57,181 nt of DNA from Mycobacterium sp. (GCA_025963385.1 JAOPUT010000393.1:1-57181), one strand, 5' to 3'; counted from the stretch's first letter, positions 45,431 through 54,714 are shown. Made by a program: numbers and translations. Notes: generated from the letters alone by a model not told the origin.

Positions 45431-47014
45431 GTGGGCCACCTTGAAGTCGTGATCGCCGGATTGTTGCTGGCCGTCGCCGGGCTCGGCGCATTGGCGTGCC
45501 GGCTCTCCGTTCCCTACCCGATCATGCTGGTCATCGGTGGAGCGGTCTTCGGGTTCATTCCCGGGCTGCCCACGGTCGACCTCGACCCTGACCTCGTCCT
45601 CGCGCTCTTCCTGCCGCCACTGCTCTACAAGTCCTCGATCTACGCGAACTTCGGTGACTTCCGCGCGAACCTTCGCGGCCTGACACTGAGCACGGTCGTG
45701 CTCGTACTCGTCACGATGTCCGCCGTTGCCTGCGCCGCGCACCTGTTGATCCCCGGCATGTCATGGCAAGCCGCCTTCGTCCTCGGTGCGATCGTGTCGC
45801 CGACGGACCCCGTCGCGGCGGCGACCATCATGCGCAGACTCGAGGCCCCGAGGCGCCTCGTCAGTGCTGTCGAGGGCGAGGGCCTGTTCAACGATGGGAC
45901 GGCTCTGGTCGCGTACCGCGTCGCACTGGCGGCGACCGTCGCGGGCGGGTTCTCGCTCGCCGACGCCGGGTTGCGATTCGTGCTCGGCGCCGTCGGCGGG
46001 GTGGCGATCGGCCTCGCGGTCGGATGGTTGTCGGCGTGGGTGCGCAAGCGGATCTACGACGTACAGATCAGCGTCACGATCTCACTGCTGACCGGGTACG
46101 CCGCGTTCCTGCCCGCCGAAGCCGTCGGTGCGTCGGCGGTGCTTGCCGTCGTCGCCGCAGGGATCTACATGGCCGTCCGCAGTCCCGAGATCCTCGACGC
46201 ACGCCCGCGCCTGCAGGGCTACTTCGTCTGGGACATCGTCGACTTCCTGATCAACGCAATACTCTTCACCCTCGTCGGCCTCCAGTTGCGCGCGATCGTC
46301 GGTGGGCTGACCGACTACGGCCTCGGCACGTTGACCGTCTACGCGCTCGCCGTCACCGGCGCGGTGGTCGGTGTCCGGCTGCTGTGGTTCTTCTCGGTGC
46401 CCTATCTCATCCGGATGATCGACCGCCGACCGGAACAGCGGGAGCGGCGCCTGCCCGCGTCGGGCCGCCTGATCATGGCGTGGAGCGGAATGCGCGGCGC
46501 CGTCTCGCTGGCCGTCGCACTGGCGCTGCCCCTGACGATCGCCGACGGCTCGAACTTTCCTCAACGCGACCTGATCCTGTTCCTGACGTTCGCGGTCATC
46601 CTGTTCACGCTCGTGGTGCAGGGACTCACATTGCCGACGTTGATCAGGCGTCTCGGCGTCGGTGGCGGCAGCACCGACACCGACGAAGAAGTCCGCGCCC
46701 GACTCGTCGCGTCCAAGGCGGCGCTCGCCCAGATCGACGCGTTGGCCGGCGAGGAGTGGACCCGCGATGACACGGCGCAACGCATGCGCGGGATGTACGA
46801 GTACCGGGCGCAGCGGTTCGCCGCGCAGTTGGGCAAGATCGACGACGACGGCTATGAGGACCGAAGCCTGGCCTACCAGCAGATGATTCGGCTCGTGCTG
46901 CAAGCCCAGCGCGCGGCACTCATCTCGATGCGACGCGAGGGGAAGCTGTCGAACGAGGCCCTCAACCGCATCATGCGCGAACTCGACCTCGAAGAGTCCC
47001 GGCTCGAGATCTGA
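45431..47014 (+). CDS. Na+/H+ antiporter (CPA1 family, YjcE/Rv2287-like)
   Basis: A 527-residue antiporter with about twelve membrane segments and a cytoplasmic tail of ~100 residues (helical and charged). Ion-binding motifs include IVSPTDPVAAATI and EGEGLFNDGTALV, diagnostic for NhaP-type exchangers. The tail (RLVASKAALAQIDALAGEEW) is the regulatory region seen in TIGR00831-type proteins. The GTG at 45431 gives MGHLEVVIAGLLL with AAGG upstream; a TTG at 45395 is the longer alternative. It ends nine bases before the convergent amidohydrolase stop. Confidence 0.88.
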   Translation: MGHLEVVIAGLLLAVAGLGALACRLSVPYPIMLVIGGAVFGFIPGLPTVDLDPDLVLALFLPPLLYKSSIYANFGDFRANLRGLTLSTVVLVLVTMSAVACAAHLLIPGMSWQAAFVLGAIVSPTDPVAAATIMRRLEAPRRLVSAVEGEGLFNDGTALVAYRVALAATVAGGFSLADAGLRFVLGAVGGVAIGLAVGWLSAWVRKRIYDVQISVTISLLTGYAAFLPAEAVGASAVLAVVAAGIYMAVRSPEILDARPRLQGYFVWDIVDFLINAILFTLVGLQLRAIVGGLTDYGLGTLTVYALAVTGAVVGVRLLWFFSVPYLIRMIDRRPEQRERRLPASGRLIMAWSGMRGAVSLAVALALPLTIADGSNFPQRDLILFLTFAVILFTLVVQGLTLPTLIRRLGVGGGSTDTDEEVRARLVASKAALAQIDALAGEEWTRDDTAQRMRGMYEYRAQRFAAQLGKIDDDGYEDRSLAYQQMIRLVLQAQRAALISMRREGKLSNEALNRIMRELDLEESRLEI

Positions 47015-47023
47015 GTCCCTGGG

Positions 47024-48775
47024 CTACGACGCCCTCGCCCGACGTGGACCGCGGACGAGGCCACCGGGACGGCTGTCGGTCAACTCGCCGTCGGCGACGA
47101 TGGTCTCGCCGAGCACCAGGGTCTCGACGTAGCCGTCGGATCGCTGGATGAGCCGCCCCGCACCGGCGGGCAGATCCTCGACGCGCTCCGGGTAGTGCAA
47201 TCCAAGACGGGCGACGTCGATGAGGTTGACGTCGGCGCGCCTGCCCGGGACCAGTGCACCGCGATCGCCGAAACCGTAGAAGGTGGCCGGATCGCCAGTG
47301 AGGCGGTGTACGGCCGTCTCCAACGGAATCCGCGGACCGCGGGTCCGGTCACGGACCCAGTACGACATCAGATAGGTCGTCATGCTGGCGTCGCAGATGA
47401 TGCCGCAGTGTGCTCCCCCGTCGCCCAAACCCTGCAGGCTCAACGAATCCGACATCATGTCGTGAAGGTGGTCGTAGTTGTTCCCGGCGTAGTTCAGCAG
47501 CGGCAGCAGCAGGAACTCGCGGCCCTCGGCTCCCAGCAGGACGTCGTAGGTGACGTCCCACGGATCACGGCCCTCCCGTTGCGCGATGGCCGCGATGCTG
47601 TCGTCGGCAGAAGGCTCGTAGTCGAGCCGGTCCCCGAGCGGATAGAGACGCTTGAACGTATGGCGGTTGAGTTGGTCGGCAGATGGCGCATCGCCGGCTT
47701 CGGGCGCCTCCCCCAGGATGCGGGCCTTGACGTCCGGATTGCGAAGCGCTCGAACACGTTCGGGGAGCGGGAGATCCATCAGCGACCGATAAGTCGGCCG
47801 ATGCCGGAACGGGTTCATCCGCGACTGGTGGCCCATCAGCATCCCGAACGCGCGGCTGGCCACCTGCGGTCTGACGTTGGCTCCGGCCGCATTGGCGGTG
47901 CGCACGGAACCGAACCAGCTCCGCCAGTCGTGCGGATCCTGTTCGTTGACCATGGCGAGAAACGTCAACGGGATCCGGAACCGTGTACCCAACCGTCCGA
48001 TCCACTCGATCTCGGCGTCGATCGAATGACGTCGATCGCCACCCATCTCGCCGCCGACGCCGGCCGGAACCACCTGCAGGACACCGTGTCCCGCCTCAAC
48101 CATGGCGCCCATCAACGCTGCGAGCTCGTCTTCTTCCGAGAACGTGCCCGGCACGGGCTCACCGGACGCGCTGCGGTGCCCGGCCGTGCGGCCGAAGGAC
48201 ATTCCCACCGCGCCCGCGCGCAGACCTTCGACGACACCGCGACTCATCGCCGCCAGGTCATCGACGGTGGGCGCACCCATCGCGCGATCACCCATCACGT
48301 AGGCACGCAGCGCCGCGTGTGGCACCTGGGTGGCGACGTCGACGGCCCGTGGCATCCGCTCCAGCGCGTCGAGATACTCGCCGAAGGTTTCCCACTCCCA
48401 CGTGATGCCCTCGGCCAGAGCACTTCCGGGGATGTCCTCGACGCCCTCCATGAGTTCGATGAGCCAGTCGTGGCGGTCGGGGCGTACCGGCGCGAACCCG
48501 ATACCGCAATTCCCCATGACGGCCGTGGTGACGCCATGCCAGCACGACGGCGTGAGGTGGGGATCCCATGTCGCTTGCCCATCGAAGTGCGTGTGGACGT
48601 CGACGAATCCCGGCGTCACCACCAGGCCGTCGGCATCGATCGTCCGGTGCGCGGCCCCGTCGACTCTCCCGACCTCCACGATGAAGCCGTCCTGGACGGC
48701 GACGTCGGCAGTCACGGCATCGGCGCCGGTGCCGTCGACGACGGTTCCGCCGCGAATGATGAGGTCGTAGGTCAT
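47024..48775 (-). CDS. D-aminoacylase/amidohydrolase-family protein
   Basis: A 583-residue amidohydrolase. The metal-binding opening PGFVDVHTHFDG gives the H-x-H pair, and GDGGAHCG near residue ~480 provides the later Asp/His. The layout (N-terminal beta-sandwich IIRGGTVVDG, TIM barrel, C-terminal FGFGDRGALVPGRRADVNLID-type end) matches D-aminoacylase-like enzymes that hydrolyse N-acyl or amide bonds. It is the last gene of a minus-strand run: its ATG overlaps the stop of the SRPBCC gene (ATGA). Substrate unknown. Confidence 0.88.
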   Translation of the reverse strand: MTYDLIIRGGTVVDGTGADAVTADVAVQDGFIVEVGRVDGAAHRTIDADGLVVTPGFVDVHTHFDGQATWDPHLTPSCWHGVTTAVMGNCGIGFAPVRPDRHDWLIELMEGVEDIPGSALAEGITWEWETFGEYLDALERMPRAVDVATQVPHAALRAYVMGDRAMGAPTVDDLAAMSRGVVEGLRAGAVGMSFGRTAGHRSASGEPVPGTFSEEDELAALMGAMVEAGHGVLQVVPAGVGGEMGGDRRHSIDAEIEWIGRLGTRFRIPLTFLAMVNEQDPHDWRSWFGSVRTANAAGANVRPQVASRAFGMLMGHQSRMNPFRHRPTYRSLMDLPLPERVRALRNPDVKARILGEAPEAGDAPSADQLNRHTFKRLYPLGDRLDYEPSADDSIAAIAQREGRDPWDVTYDVLLGAEGREFLLLPLLNYAGNNYDHLHDMMSDSLSLQGLGDGGAHCGIICDASMTTYLMSYWVRDRTRGPRIPLETAVHRLTGDPATFYGFGDRGALVPGRRADVNLIDVARLGLHYPERVEDLPAGAGRLIQRSDGYVETLVLGETIVADGELTDSRPGGLVRGPRRARAS

Positions 48776-49266
48776 GACACTCTCCTCGTTTCGCCCGCGT
48801 AGGCGAGGGCGTGCTCGTAGGTCGACAGGTTGTCGGCCGAGATCTTCGCGTGCACACGACCTTCGAGCAGCGCGCGCAGGACGGGGTTGTAGACGTGGTA
48901 GGTCTCGTGGAAGGTCAACAGCGTCGTGCCGTCGGACTGTTCGTGGAGTGCGTGATACCCCTCGGCCCGCGACCACAGCGGCTTGCTGATCGAGACGTAG
49001 CGTGACAGCTCGTTGACCCGCGCCTCGGTGACGGTCTCCCAGGATCTGGCCTTGCCGCCGGACAACAGATAGCGCGGTACGTCGAACACACAGGTGCGGA
49101 CCAGTCCCTGCCCGGCCTCGTCTCCCTCGTTGAGGATCTCGATGCTGCCCGCCGGGTACTCGATGATCCGCGGCAGGGTCGAATCCTTCGGTGCTCGTGG
49201 GTGCAGTGCGCGCCAGACGCGGCGCGCCGGCGCGGCCACCGCGAATGTCACTGTGTAGGAGTGCAT
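48772..49266 (-). CDS. SRPBCC/START-like protein
   Basis: A 164-residue single-domain protein: an N-terminal strand YTVTFAVAAPARRVWRAL, a beta-rich centre, and a long C-terminal helix (YNPVLRALLEGRVHAKISAD). Such proteins bind hydrophobic ligands or act as cyclases or hydroxylase partners. Its ATG overlaps the nitroreductase stop and its stop overlaps the amidohydrolase start, so three proteins come from one coupled message. No catalytic residues can be assigned. Confidence 0.8.
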   Translation of the reverse strand: MHSYTVTFAVAAPARRVWRALHPRAPKDSTLPRIIEYPAGSIEILNEGDEAGQGLVRTCVFDVPRYLLSGGKARSWETVTEARVNELSRYVSISKPLWSRAEGYHALHEQSDGTTLLTFHETYHVYNPVLRALLEGRVHAKISADNLSTYEHALAYAGETRRVS

Positions 49267-49895
49267 CAGGTCGATCCCCAGGTGTTCCACGAGGTGATCG
49301 TCTCGGCTGGCGGGCGTCGGGCGGGTTTGAAGTCGGTGCCGATCGTGTACGCGACCGGGAGCAACGCGGCCTGGGTGACGGAGTCCGGAATCCCCAGGAG
49401 CTCGGCCACTTCGCGTTCCCTCGCCAGGTGCAGGGTGGTCCACACCGAGCCGAGGCCTCGCGAGCGCAGGGCGAGCATGAAGCTCCACCCCGCGGGGATG
49501 ATCGATGCCCATGCGGATGCCGCGACGAGCAGGTCTTTGCCGTCGAAGCGGCGCTCGAGGCAGGGAATGACGTGGACCGGAACGTCGGCCAGGATGCGGC
49601 TGAGCACCAGCGCGCTCTCGTACACTCGGCGCGTCTGCGGATCGGGCTCCGTGTCGGCCGCACGTGCCAGATGGCGTTCGCCGACCCTGCGATAGATCTC
49701 CGCGATCGCTGCCCGCTTGTCGGGATCGGTGACGACCATCCAGCGCCAGTTCTGGTCGTTGCTCGCCGTCGGCGCCTGCATGGCGAGCTGCAGACACTCG
49801 AGGATGACGTCGCGCTCCACCGGGCGGTCGAGGTCCAGTCGCCTGCGCACCGATCTGGTGGTCGAGAGCAGTTCATCGATCGACTCGACGTCCAC
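49266..49895 (-). CDS. Nitroreductase-family protein
   Basis: A 209-residue FMN-dependent nitroreductase-fold protein. The phosphate-binding opening TTRSVRRRLDLDRPV, the PTASNDQNWRW segment and the late GLGSVWTTLHL are typical of the family that reduces nitro groups, quinones or, in some branches, dehalogenates aromatics. The GTG at 49895 is preferred because GAGGGTG is positioned upstream. It opens a three-gene coupled unit and is divergent from an APH-like kinase gene. Confidence 0.85.
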   Translation of the reverse strand: MDVESIDELLSTTRSVRRRLDLDRPVERDVILECLQLAMQAPTASNDQNWRWMVVTDPDKRAAIAEIYRRVGERHLARAADTEPDPQTRRVYESALVLSRILADVPVHVIPCLERRFDGKDLLVAASAWASIIPAGWSFMLALRSRGLGSVWTTLHLAREREVAELLGIPDSVTQAALLPVAYTIGTDFKPARRPPAETITSWNTWGST

Positions 49896-49995
49896 GGCGC
49901 CACCCTCGTTCCTCGTAGTTTCCGCCAATCATATTAATCTTGCTAAAACAGTGATATTCATGTTTGGGCAGCCGAACGCAGAGGGGCCGTGCGAC
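49896..49995. promoter_or_regulatory. Divergent promoter region
   Basis: An AT-rich 40-base core (49929-49968) between the nitroreductase and APH-like genes. It includes TTTTAGCAAG on the minus strand (49949-49940), resembling the TTAGCAA element at 7970 and 43134, and a minus-strand TATGAT that could be a -10 box. Confidence 0.4.
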
Positions 49996-51057
49996 GTGAC
50001 GACAGGCGGACGGCGCGCGCTCGACGACATCCGTTCCGGTCTCCTCGAGTGGTGCGCGGTCCATCGCCCCGACGTCGTCCGGCACGGCATCGAAGAGCTC
50101 GGCCATCCGCCGGTGGGGATGTCGAACGAGACCGTCGTCGTGCAGTGTGGGCCAGACGCCGAAGGGCAGCCGGGACCGCGGTTCGTCGTTCGGCTCCCTC
50201 CGCTACACGCGACCTTCCCCGACCACGACTTCGCGGCGCAGGCCGACGTGCAGAGCGCGATCGCTCGCCTCGGCATCCCGACGGCCGAGTCGACGGTCGA
50301 ACACGACCCGACATTTCTCGGCTCTCCCTTCATCGTGATGCCGTTCATCGACGGCGACATCCCCGGTCCGCAGTCACTGTTCGATCCGTGGTTGACCGAG
50401 GCCACCGAGGCGCAGCGACGGGAGGCCCAGCGCGAGATGGTGCGAACCCTGGCCGACATCGGACGCGTCGATTGGAGGTCGGCCGGGCTCGGCGAGATCC
50501 TCGGCGACGTCGACGGCACGCTGTCGGCTCAGGTGGATCGGTGGTGCGGTTACCTCGACTGGGCCAGGGACGGACACCCACTCCCCCGGGTCGAGTCCAT
50601 CGCGACCTGGTGCCGGGACCACCGCCCGACCGACGATCCGCCACCGTCGCTGGTGTGGGGCGACCCGCGCTTGGGGAACCTGGTGATGGACGAACGCCGT
50701 TGCGTACGAGCCGTTCTCGACTGGGAGATGGCCACGATAGGACCCGCCGAGATGGACCTCGGATGGTATCTGGGTCTTGAGCGCGTGCTGCTGGAGGTCA
50801 CCGGGATGACGCCACTGCCGGGGATGGCCGGACTCGACGAGGTGGCTCGCGACTACCAGGCGGCGCTCGGCAGGCCGTTGCAGGATCCGGCCTGGCACGA
50901 GATCTTCGCCGTCTTCCGCGCACTGGCGATCAACGTGCGCCAGTCCGCGATAGCCGACGAGGCAGGAGAGACGTACATGCTCGCAGCGGGTGAGAAGAAC
51001 CCCTTGGTTAAGGTCCTCGAGCGATGGATCGCCGTCTACGAGGGGGCGCTCCGATGA
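49996..51057 (+). CDS. Aminoglycoside-phosphotransferase-like kinase
   Basis: A 353-residue APH-superfamily protein. The active-site loop WGDPRLGN and the metal-binding VLDWEMATIGPAEMDLGW are intact; the second is the classic signature of the ACAD10/ACAD11-associated branch. Such proteins phosphorylate small hydroxylated compounds, often in acyl-CoA pathways. The GTG at 49996 has GAGGGGC upstream; an ATG at 49960 is possible. The next gene overlaps its stop by four bases. Confidence 0.85.
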   Translation: MTTGGRRALDDIRSGLLEWCAVHRPDVVRHGIEELGHPPVGMSNETVVVQCGPDAEGQPGPRFVVRLPPLHATFPDHDFAAQADVQSAIARLGIPTAESTVEHDPTFLGSPFIVMPFIDGDIPGPQSLFDPWLTEATEAQRREAQREMVRTLADIGRVDWRSAGLGEILGDVDGTLSAQVDRWCGYLDWARDGHPLPRVESIATWCRDHRPTDDPPPSLVWGDPRLGNLVMDERRCVRAVLDWEMATIGPAEMDLGWYLGLERVLLEVTGMTPLPGMAGLDEVARDYQAALGRPLQDPAWHEIFAVFRALAINVRQSAIADEAGETYMLAAGEKNPLVKVLERWIAVYEGALR

Positions 51058-52214
51058 CGTCGAACGGTCCGTTGACTCCCGCCGACGATCACCTCAATCA
51101 TCAGTTCGCCGACACCTTCGCGGTGGTGGCCCAGACCGACCGCAACTGGACCGAGAAGGTGTGCGCGACGGCCTACGCTCGCGACGGTTCGTTGCAGCTG
51201 GCGTTCGGGCTCGGCAAGTACACCAACCGCGGCGTGATCGACGGCTACGCCGGTGTCTGCCGTGGCGACGAGCAGTGGACCGTCCGGGCCAGCCGCGACC
51301 TCACCCACGACGTCGACCGCTGCACCATCGGGCCGCTCCACTACGAGATTCTGGAACCCCTGGCCGCAGTGCGCTTTTCGCTCGAGCCCAATGACATCGT
51401 CCCCGTGAGCTTCGAGTGGACGTTCCACCACGCCGTGCCCGCCGTGCTGGAGGAGCGTGAGGTGCACCGGTCTCTCGGCGGATCAAGGGTCGACGCCGAC
51501 GTGACGCGGTACCACCAGAGCGGCACGGCCACCGGCTGGGTCGAGGTCGAGGGACGACGCTCGGAGTTCGACGCTACCGAGTGGGTGTCGACGCGTGACC
51601 ACTCGTGGGGGGTGCGCTATCAGGTCGGGGCCCCTGCCAAGGACCTGCCAAGGACACCGAGACCCACGGCCTTCAGCAGTTACACGATCTGGATGCCTGC
51701 GCTGCTGACCGATGCCGACGGCACGGTGTCGGCGCTCCACGTCTACTACCAACGCAACACCGTCGACGGCCGCACCACCATCAACTCCCAGGGCGGGATC
51801 GAGCACGCCGACGGCACGGTCGACACGTTCACCTTCGTCGACCCGCAGTTGCGCTTCCAGGACGACAACCGGCGTCTGCTCGGAGGCGCCCTCCACGTGC
51901 GGCTGCCCGACGGGACCGCGCGCACCTTCGTCGTCGAGGTCCCGACCGCCACCGGTTTCCACCTCGGCACCGGGCTGTACTTCGGCTTCGAGGGCAAGTA
52001 CCACGGGCAGTGGCGCGGTGCCCTCGACCTGTCAGGGGAGCACGTCGTGGACTGCGCGGACCCGGCCGTCGCCCGGCGGCTGCACCAGCACCGCGACTGC
52101 GTCGTGCAGCTGCGCGACGAGGCGACCGGCACCCGGGGATGGGGCAATGCGCAGACCATCGTGATCGGCGCGTTCCCCGACATCGATCTCACTGCCGGGC
52201 AGTCGTTCGTCTGA
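51054..52214 (+). CDS. AttH/CrtC-like beta-barrel protein (uncharacterised)
   Basis: A 386-residue protein, translationally coupled to the APH-like kinase (ATGA). It is beta-rich, with many aromatic strands (VSFEWTFHHAVPAV, GWVEVEGRRSEF, TRDHSWGVRYQV, HGQWRGALDLSG). The TRDHSWGVR motif is characteristic of the AttH/CrtC-related lipocalin-like group (DUF7064/7065-type), but I am not sure. No signal peptide. Function unknown. Confidence 0.6.
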   Translation: MTSNGPLTPADDHLNHQFADTFAVVAQTDRNWTEKVCATAYARDGSLQLAFGLGKYTNRGVIDGYAGVCRGDEQWTVRASRDLTHDVDRCTIGPLHYEILEPLAAVRFSLEPNDIVPVSFEWTFHHAVPAVLEEREVHRSLGGSRVDADVTRYHQSGTATGWVEVEGRRSEFDATEWVSTRDHSWGVRYQVGAPAKDLPRTPRPTAFSSYTIWMPALLTDADGTVSALHVYYQRNTVDGRTTINSQGGIEHADGTVDTFTFVDPQLRFQDDNRRLLGGALHVRLPDGTARTFVVEVPTATGFHLGTGLYFGFEGKYHGQWRGALDLSGEHVVDCADPAVARRLHQHRDCVVQLRDEATGTRGWGNAQTIVIGAFPDIDLTAGQSFV

Positions 52215-52402
52215 CCCGTCGCAGCCGCAGTAAACCGTCAACAGTTTGCCAGATCCGTAGAGCGGCTAGAGTGGACGTCGACGCTCACACACTTGCTTCA
52301 CCGGTGAGCTGAACTCACGCATCATGCAAGGCCCGGCCTTCGAGTGCCGGTAGCCGCGCAATCCACGGTCGACGACCGTGGGCGACGACGCGTCGGTACC
52401 GG

Positions 52403-52422
52403 ATCAGGTCTCCCGACCTGAT
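52403..52422. repeat. Perfect 8-bp hairpin upstream of the glycosyltransferase
   Basis: ATCAGGTC (52403-52410) and GACCTGAT (52415-52422) flank TCCC. It lies 72 bases before the ATG at 52494. It could be an operator or an attenuator. Confidence 0.45.
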
Positions 52423-52493
52423 GATTCGATCCACGGCGAGAGGGCTTCAGTGCCGAGACACAGGGCAGCAGGTAGCGGGTTCGGCGGAAACGC

Positions 52494-53411
52494 ATGACAC
52501 TGGCGTTCATCACGACCGTGCGCCATCCGCACAACGCCTCGGACTACGCACGTGTCGAATCGTTGCTGCGCGACACGTTGGCGTCCATCACGCGGCAGAC
52601 GTGCGACGACTACGTGGTCATCGTCGTCGGCAACCGTCGGCCGGAGTACTCCTTGCCGCCACGTACCCACTTCGTCGAGGTCGACTACGCGGCGCCGTCG
52701 TCCATGCGGGGTGCGCGGACGGGGCTGGCCCCATCCATCTGGGACAAGGGCACCAAGACCGGGGCAGGTCTGATCGCTGCGCGAGACCTCGGAGCCGATG
52801 ACGTGATGCTCGTCGACGCCGACGACTTCGTCCACCGCGGCATCGCTGAGTTCGTTCGCGACCACCGGGGACATCCCGGCTGGTTCGTCAAGCGGGGACT
52901 GATGTATTCGCAGCGACGCAACTCCTATGCGCTGCGCAGGAACCTGTTCCGCATCTGCGGCACGTCCTTCATCGTTCCCCTGTCCGCCTTCGACGTGCCC
53001 GCGGATCTGACCGTCGCCGCCCCGCAGCAGGTGATCGCCGACGTGTTCGACGACTACCTCGAGGACGTGCTCGGCAACCACCGGTACTCGCTCGAGTGGT
53101 GGGAGGCACGCGGCCGGACACTCGATCCCCTACCGTTCACCGCCGCGGTCTATCACGTCGACACGGGCGAAAACCATTCGGGCAGTGAATTGATCGGCCC
53201 CGCAATGCCCTACCGCACCCGCCTCGCCGAAGAATTCGGAATCCGGCCGTCGAAGGGCTCGGGTGCCACGATGTGGTCGGCACTGGGGCCCGCCGCGTTG
53301 AAGCCGGACCTTCGGCCGCGACGCCCGTTCTTCATGAAGCCGCCTGCCGATCTCATGTCGAGCTACCGGCCGCCGCCGCAGGAGTGCCCGACGAGCGCCT
53401 TGGACAGGTAA
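52494..53411 (+). CDS. GT-A-fold glycosyltransferase-like protein
   Basis: A 305-residue protein with a GT2-like Rossmann beginning (LAFITTVRHPHNASDYARVE, SITRQTCDDYVVIVVGN) and a DxD-type metal site in VMLVDADDFVHRG. A basic middle (SQRRNSYALRRNLFRI) and an acidic EWWEARGR follow. No membrane segments. It probably transfers a sugar from a nucleotide donor, but the acceptor and even catalytic activity are unproven. It is monocistronic in appearance, between the AttH-like and TetR genes. Confidence 0.7.
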   Translation: MTLAFITTVRHPHNASDYARVESLLRDTLASITRQTCDDYVVIVVGNRRPEYSLPPRTHFVEVDYAAPSSMRGARTGLAPSIWDKGTKTGAGLIAARDLGADDVMLVDADDFVHRGIAEFVRDHRGHPGWFVKRGLMYSQRRNSYALRRNLFRICGTSFIVPLSAFDVPADLTVAAPQQVIADVFDDYLEDVLGNHRYSLEWWEARGRTLDPLPFTAAVYHVDTGENHSGSELIGPAMPYRTRLAEEFGIRPSKGSGATMWSALGPAALKPDLRPRRPFFMKPPADLMSSYRPPPQECPTSALDR

Positions 53412-53430
53412 CCGCCGCCGCTTTTGACGA

Positions 53431-53450
53431 TCTACCTACTAGAAGGTAGA
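53431..53450. promoter_or_regulatory. TetR operator, site 1
   Basis: TCTACCTACTAGAAGGTAGA is a 20-base inverted repeat (seven-base arms) ending ten bases upstream of the TetR gene ATG. A close copy lies upstream of the next gene. Confidence 0.75.
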
Positions 53451-53459
53451 TTCAGTTCG

Positions 53460-54044
53460 ATGAGCGCCGTCACGTCCACCTCGGAGGAAATCCTCACCTC
53501 CGCACGGTCCCTCGTCATCGCGGGCGGCTACAACGGTTTCAGCTATGCCGACGTCGCCAACGAGGTCGGCATCCGCAAGCCCAGCATCCACCATTACTTC
53601 CCCACCAAGGTCGATCTGGTGCGGACGCTCGTCTCCCGCTACCGCAAGGAGGCCGAGGTCGGCATCGCGGAGATGGAACGGCACGTGTCGGATCCGGTCG
53701 AACTGCTGCGCTCCTACATCGGCTACTGGAGCACGTGCATCACGGATGCGACTGCGCCATTTTGTGTTTGCGCCCTCCTGGCCGGTGAACTACCCATCCT
53801 GCCGGAGGCCGTCGCGGCGGAGGTCACCGCGCACTTTCGCGCCCTGTCGGCGTGGCTGACCTCGGTGCTCGAGCGTGGCGCGCAGCAAGGGCGCCTCCGG
53901 ATCGCGGCGACGCCCGCCGTCGAGGCCGAAGTGTTCATGGCCACCGTGCACGGCGCGATGCTGTCGGCTCGCGCGTACGGGGACCCCAAGATGTTCGACG
54001 CCATCATCACCCCGCTACTCGACCGACTGACCAGCACCGCCTGA
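53460..54044 (+). CDS. TetR-family regulator
   Basis: A 194-residue TetR regulator. The N-terminal helix-turn-helix reads YADVANEVGIRKPSIHHYFPTK (shown as the usual DVA...G...S.HHYF pattern), and a C-terminal domain (~80-194) of helical type forms the ligand pocket. Two copies of an operator-like palindrome flank the gene, one before it and one before the membrane protein gene, so it very likely represses both. ATG at 53460 follows the operator directly. The inducer is unknown. Confidence 0.9.
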   Translation: MSAVTSTSEEILTSARSLVIAGGYNGFSYADVANEVGIRKPSIHHYFPTKVDLVRTLVSRYRKEAEVGIAEMERHVSDPVELLRSYIGYWSTCITDATAPFCVCALLAGELPILPEAVAAEVTAHFRALSAWLTSVLERGAQQGRLRIAATPAVEAEVFMATVHGAMLSARAYGDPKMFDAIITPLLDRLTSTA

Positions 54045-54086
54045 GCAGTTCTCGAGGTTCTTCGGGGATCCGCATCCCCATGTCCA

Positions 54087-54106
54087 CCTACCAACTAGTA
54101 GATAGA
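54087..54106. promoter_or_regulatory. TetR operator, site 2
   Basis: CCTACCAACTAGTAGATAGA matches site 1 at 15 of 20 positions, with shared core CTACC-ACTAG-AG-TAGA. It overlaps the promoter region of the membrane protein gene starting at 54118. Confidence 0.7.
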
Positions 54107-54117
54107 AAGAGTATTCG

Positions 54118-54705
54118 ATGACCGAACACCATACCCAGCTGGACGGCACCGACGACGAACGCTGGCTGCGAACCTACTATCTCGCGCGAGGAGCCGTTTC
54201 GGCCGTGTGGATCGTCGCGGCATTCATCGTCGGGAGCCAGTCCCTCGCTGCCGCAACCGCGTTGCTCGTCGTCTATCCCGCGTGGGACGCCGCGGCCAAC
54301 TACTGGGATGCGTCGCGCAATGGCGGGATGGGACGAAACCGCACTCAAGCCATCAACGTCGCGGTCAGCCTGGTCACGACAGTAGCCGTCGCATTGGCCC
54401 TCTTCCTGGGCATGAACTGGGTGCTCGGTGTCTTCGGTGCATGGGCCACGCTGTCGGGGCTGCTCCAACTCGGCACCGCCGTACGTCGATGGAAAGGGGT
54501 TGGCGCGCAATGGGCGATGATCCTGAGCGGCGGCCAGTCGGCGATCGTCGGGGGATTCTTCATCGCGCAGGCTCGGGCGCCGTTGGCGTCGGCGCTCGAG
54601 ACGGTCGCCGGCTACGCCGCGATGGGCGCGGTCTACTTCCTCATCTCGGCGGCCTGGTTGACGGTCAAGGGAGTGCGGCGAAAGTCATTGTCGGCCAGTC
54701 GTTGA
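54118..54705 (+). CDS. DUF308-like membrane protein
   Basis: A 195-residue membrane protein with six predicted helices (for example AVSAVWIVAAFIVG, INVAVSLVTTVAVALALFLG). The layout resembles DUF308/HdeD-type small membrane proteins, function unknown. It directly follows the TetR gene and has its own copy of the operator upstream, so it is the probable target. The ATG at 54118 has GAAAGAG upstream, a weak site. Confidence 0.75.
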   Translation: MTEHHTQLDGTDDERWLRTYYLARGAVSAVWIVAAFIVGSQSLAAATALLVVYPAWDAAANYWDASRNGGMGRNRTQAINVAVSLVTTVAVALALFLGMNWVLGVFGAWATLSGLLQLGTAVRRWKGVGAQWAMILSGGQSAIVGGFFIAQARAPLASALETVAGYAAMGAVYFLISAAWLTVKGVRRKSLSASR

Positions 54706-54714
54706 CCGGTTCCG

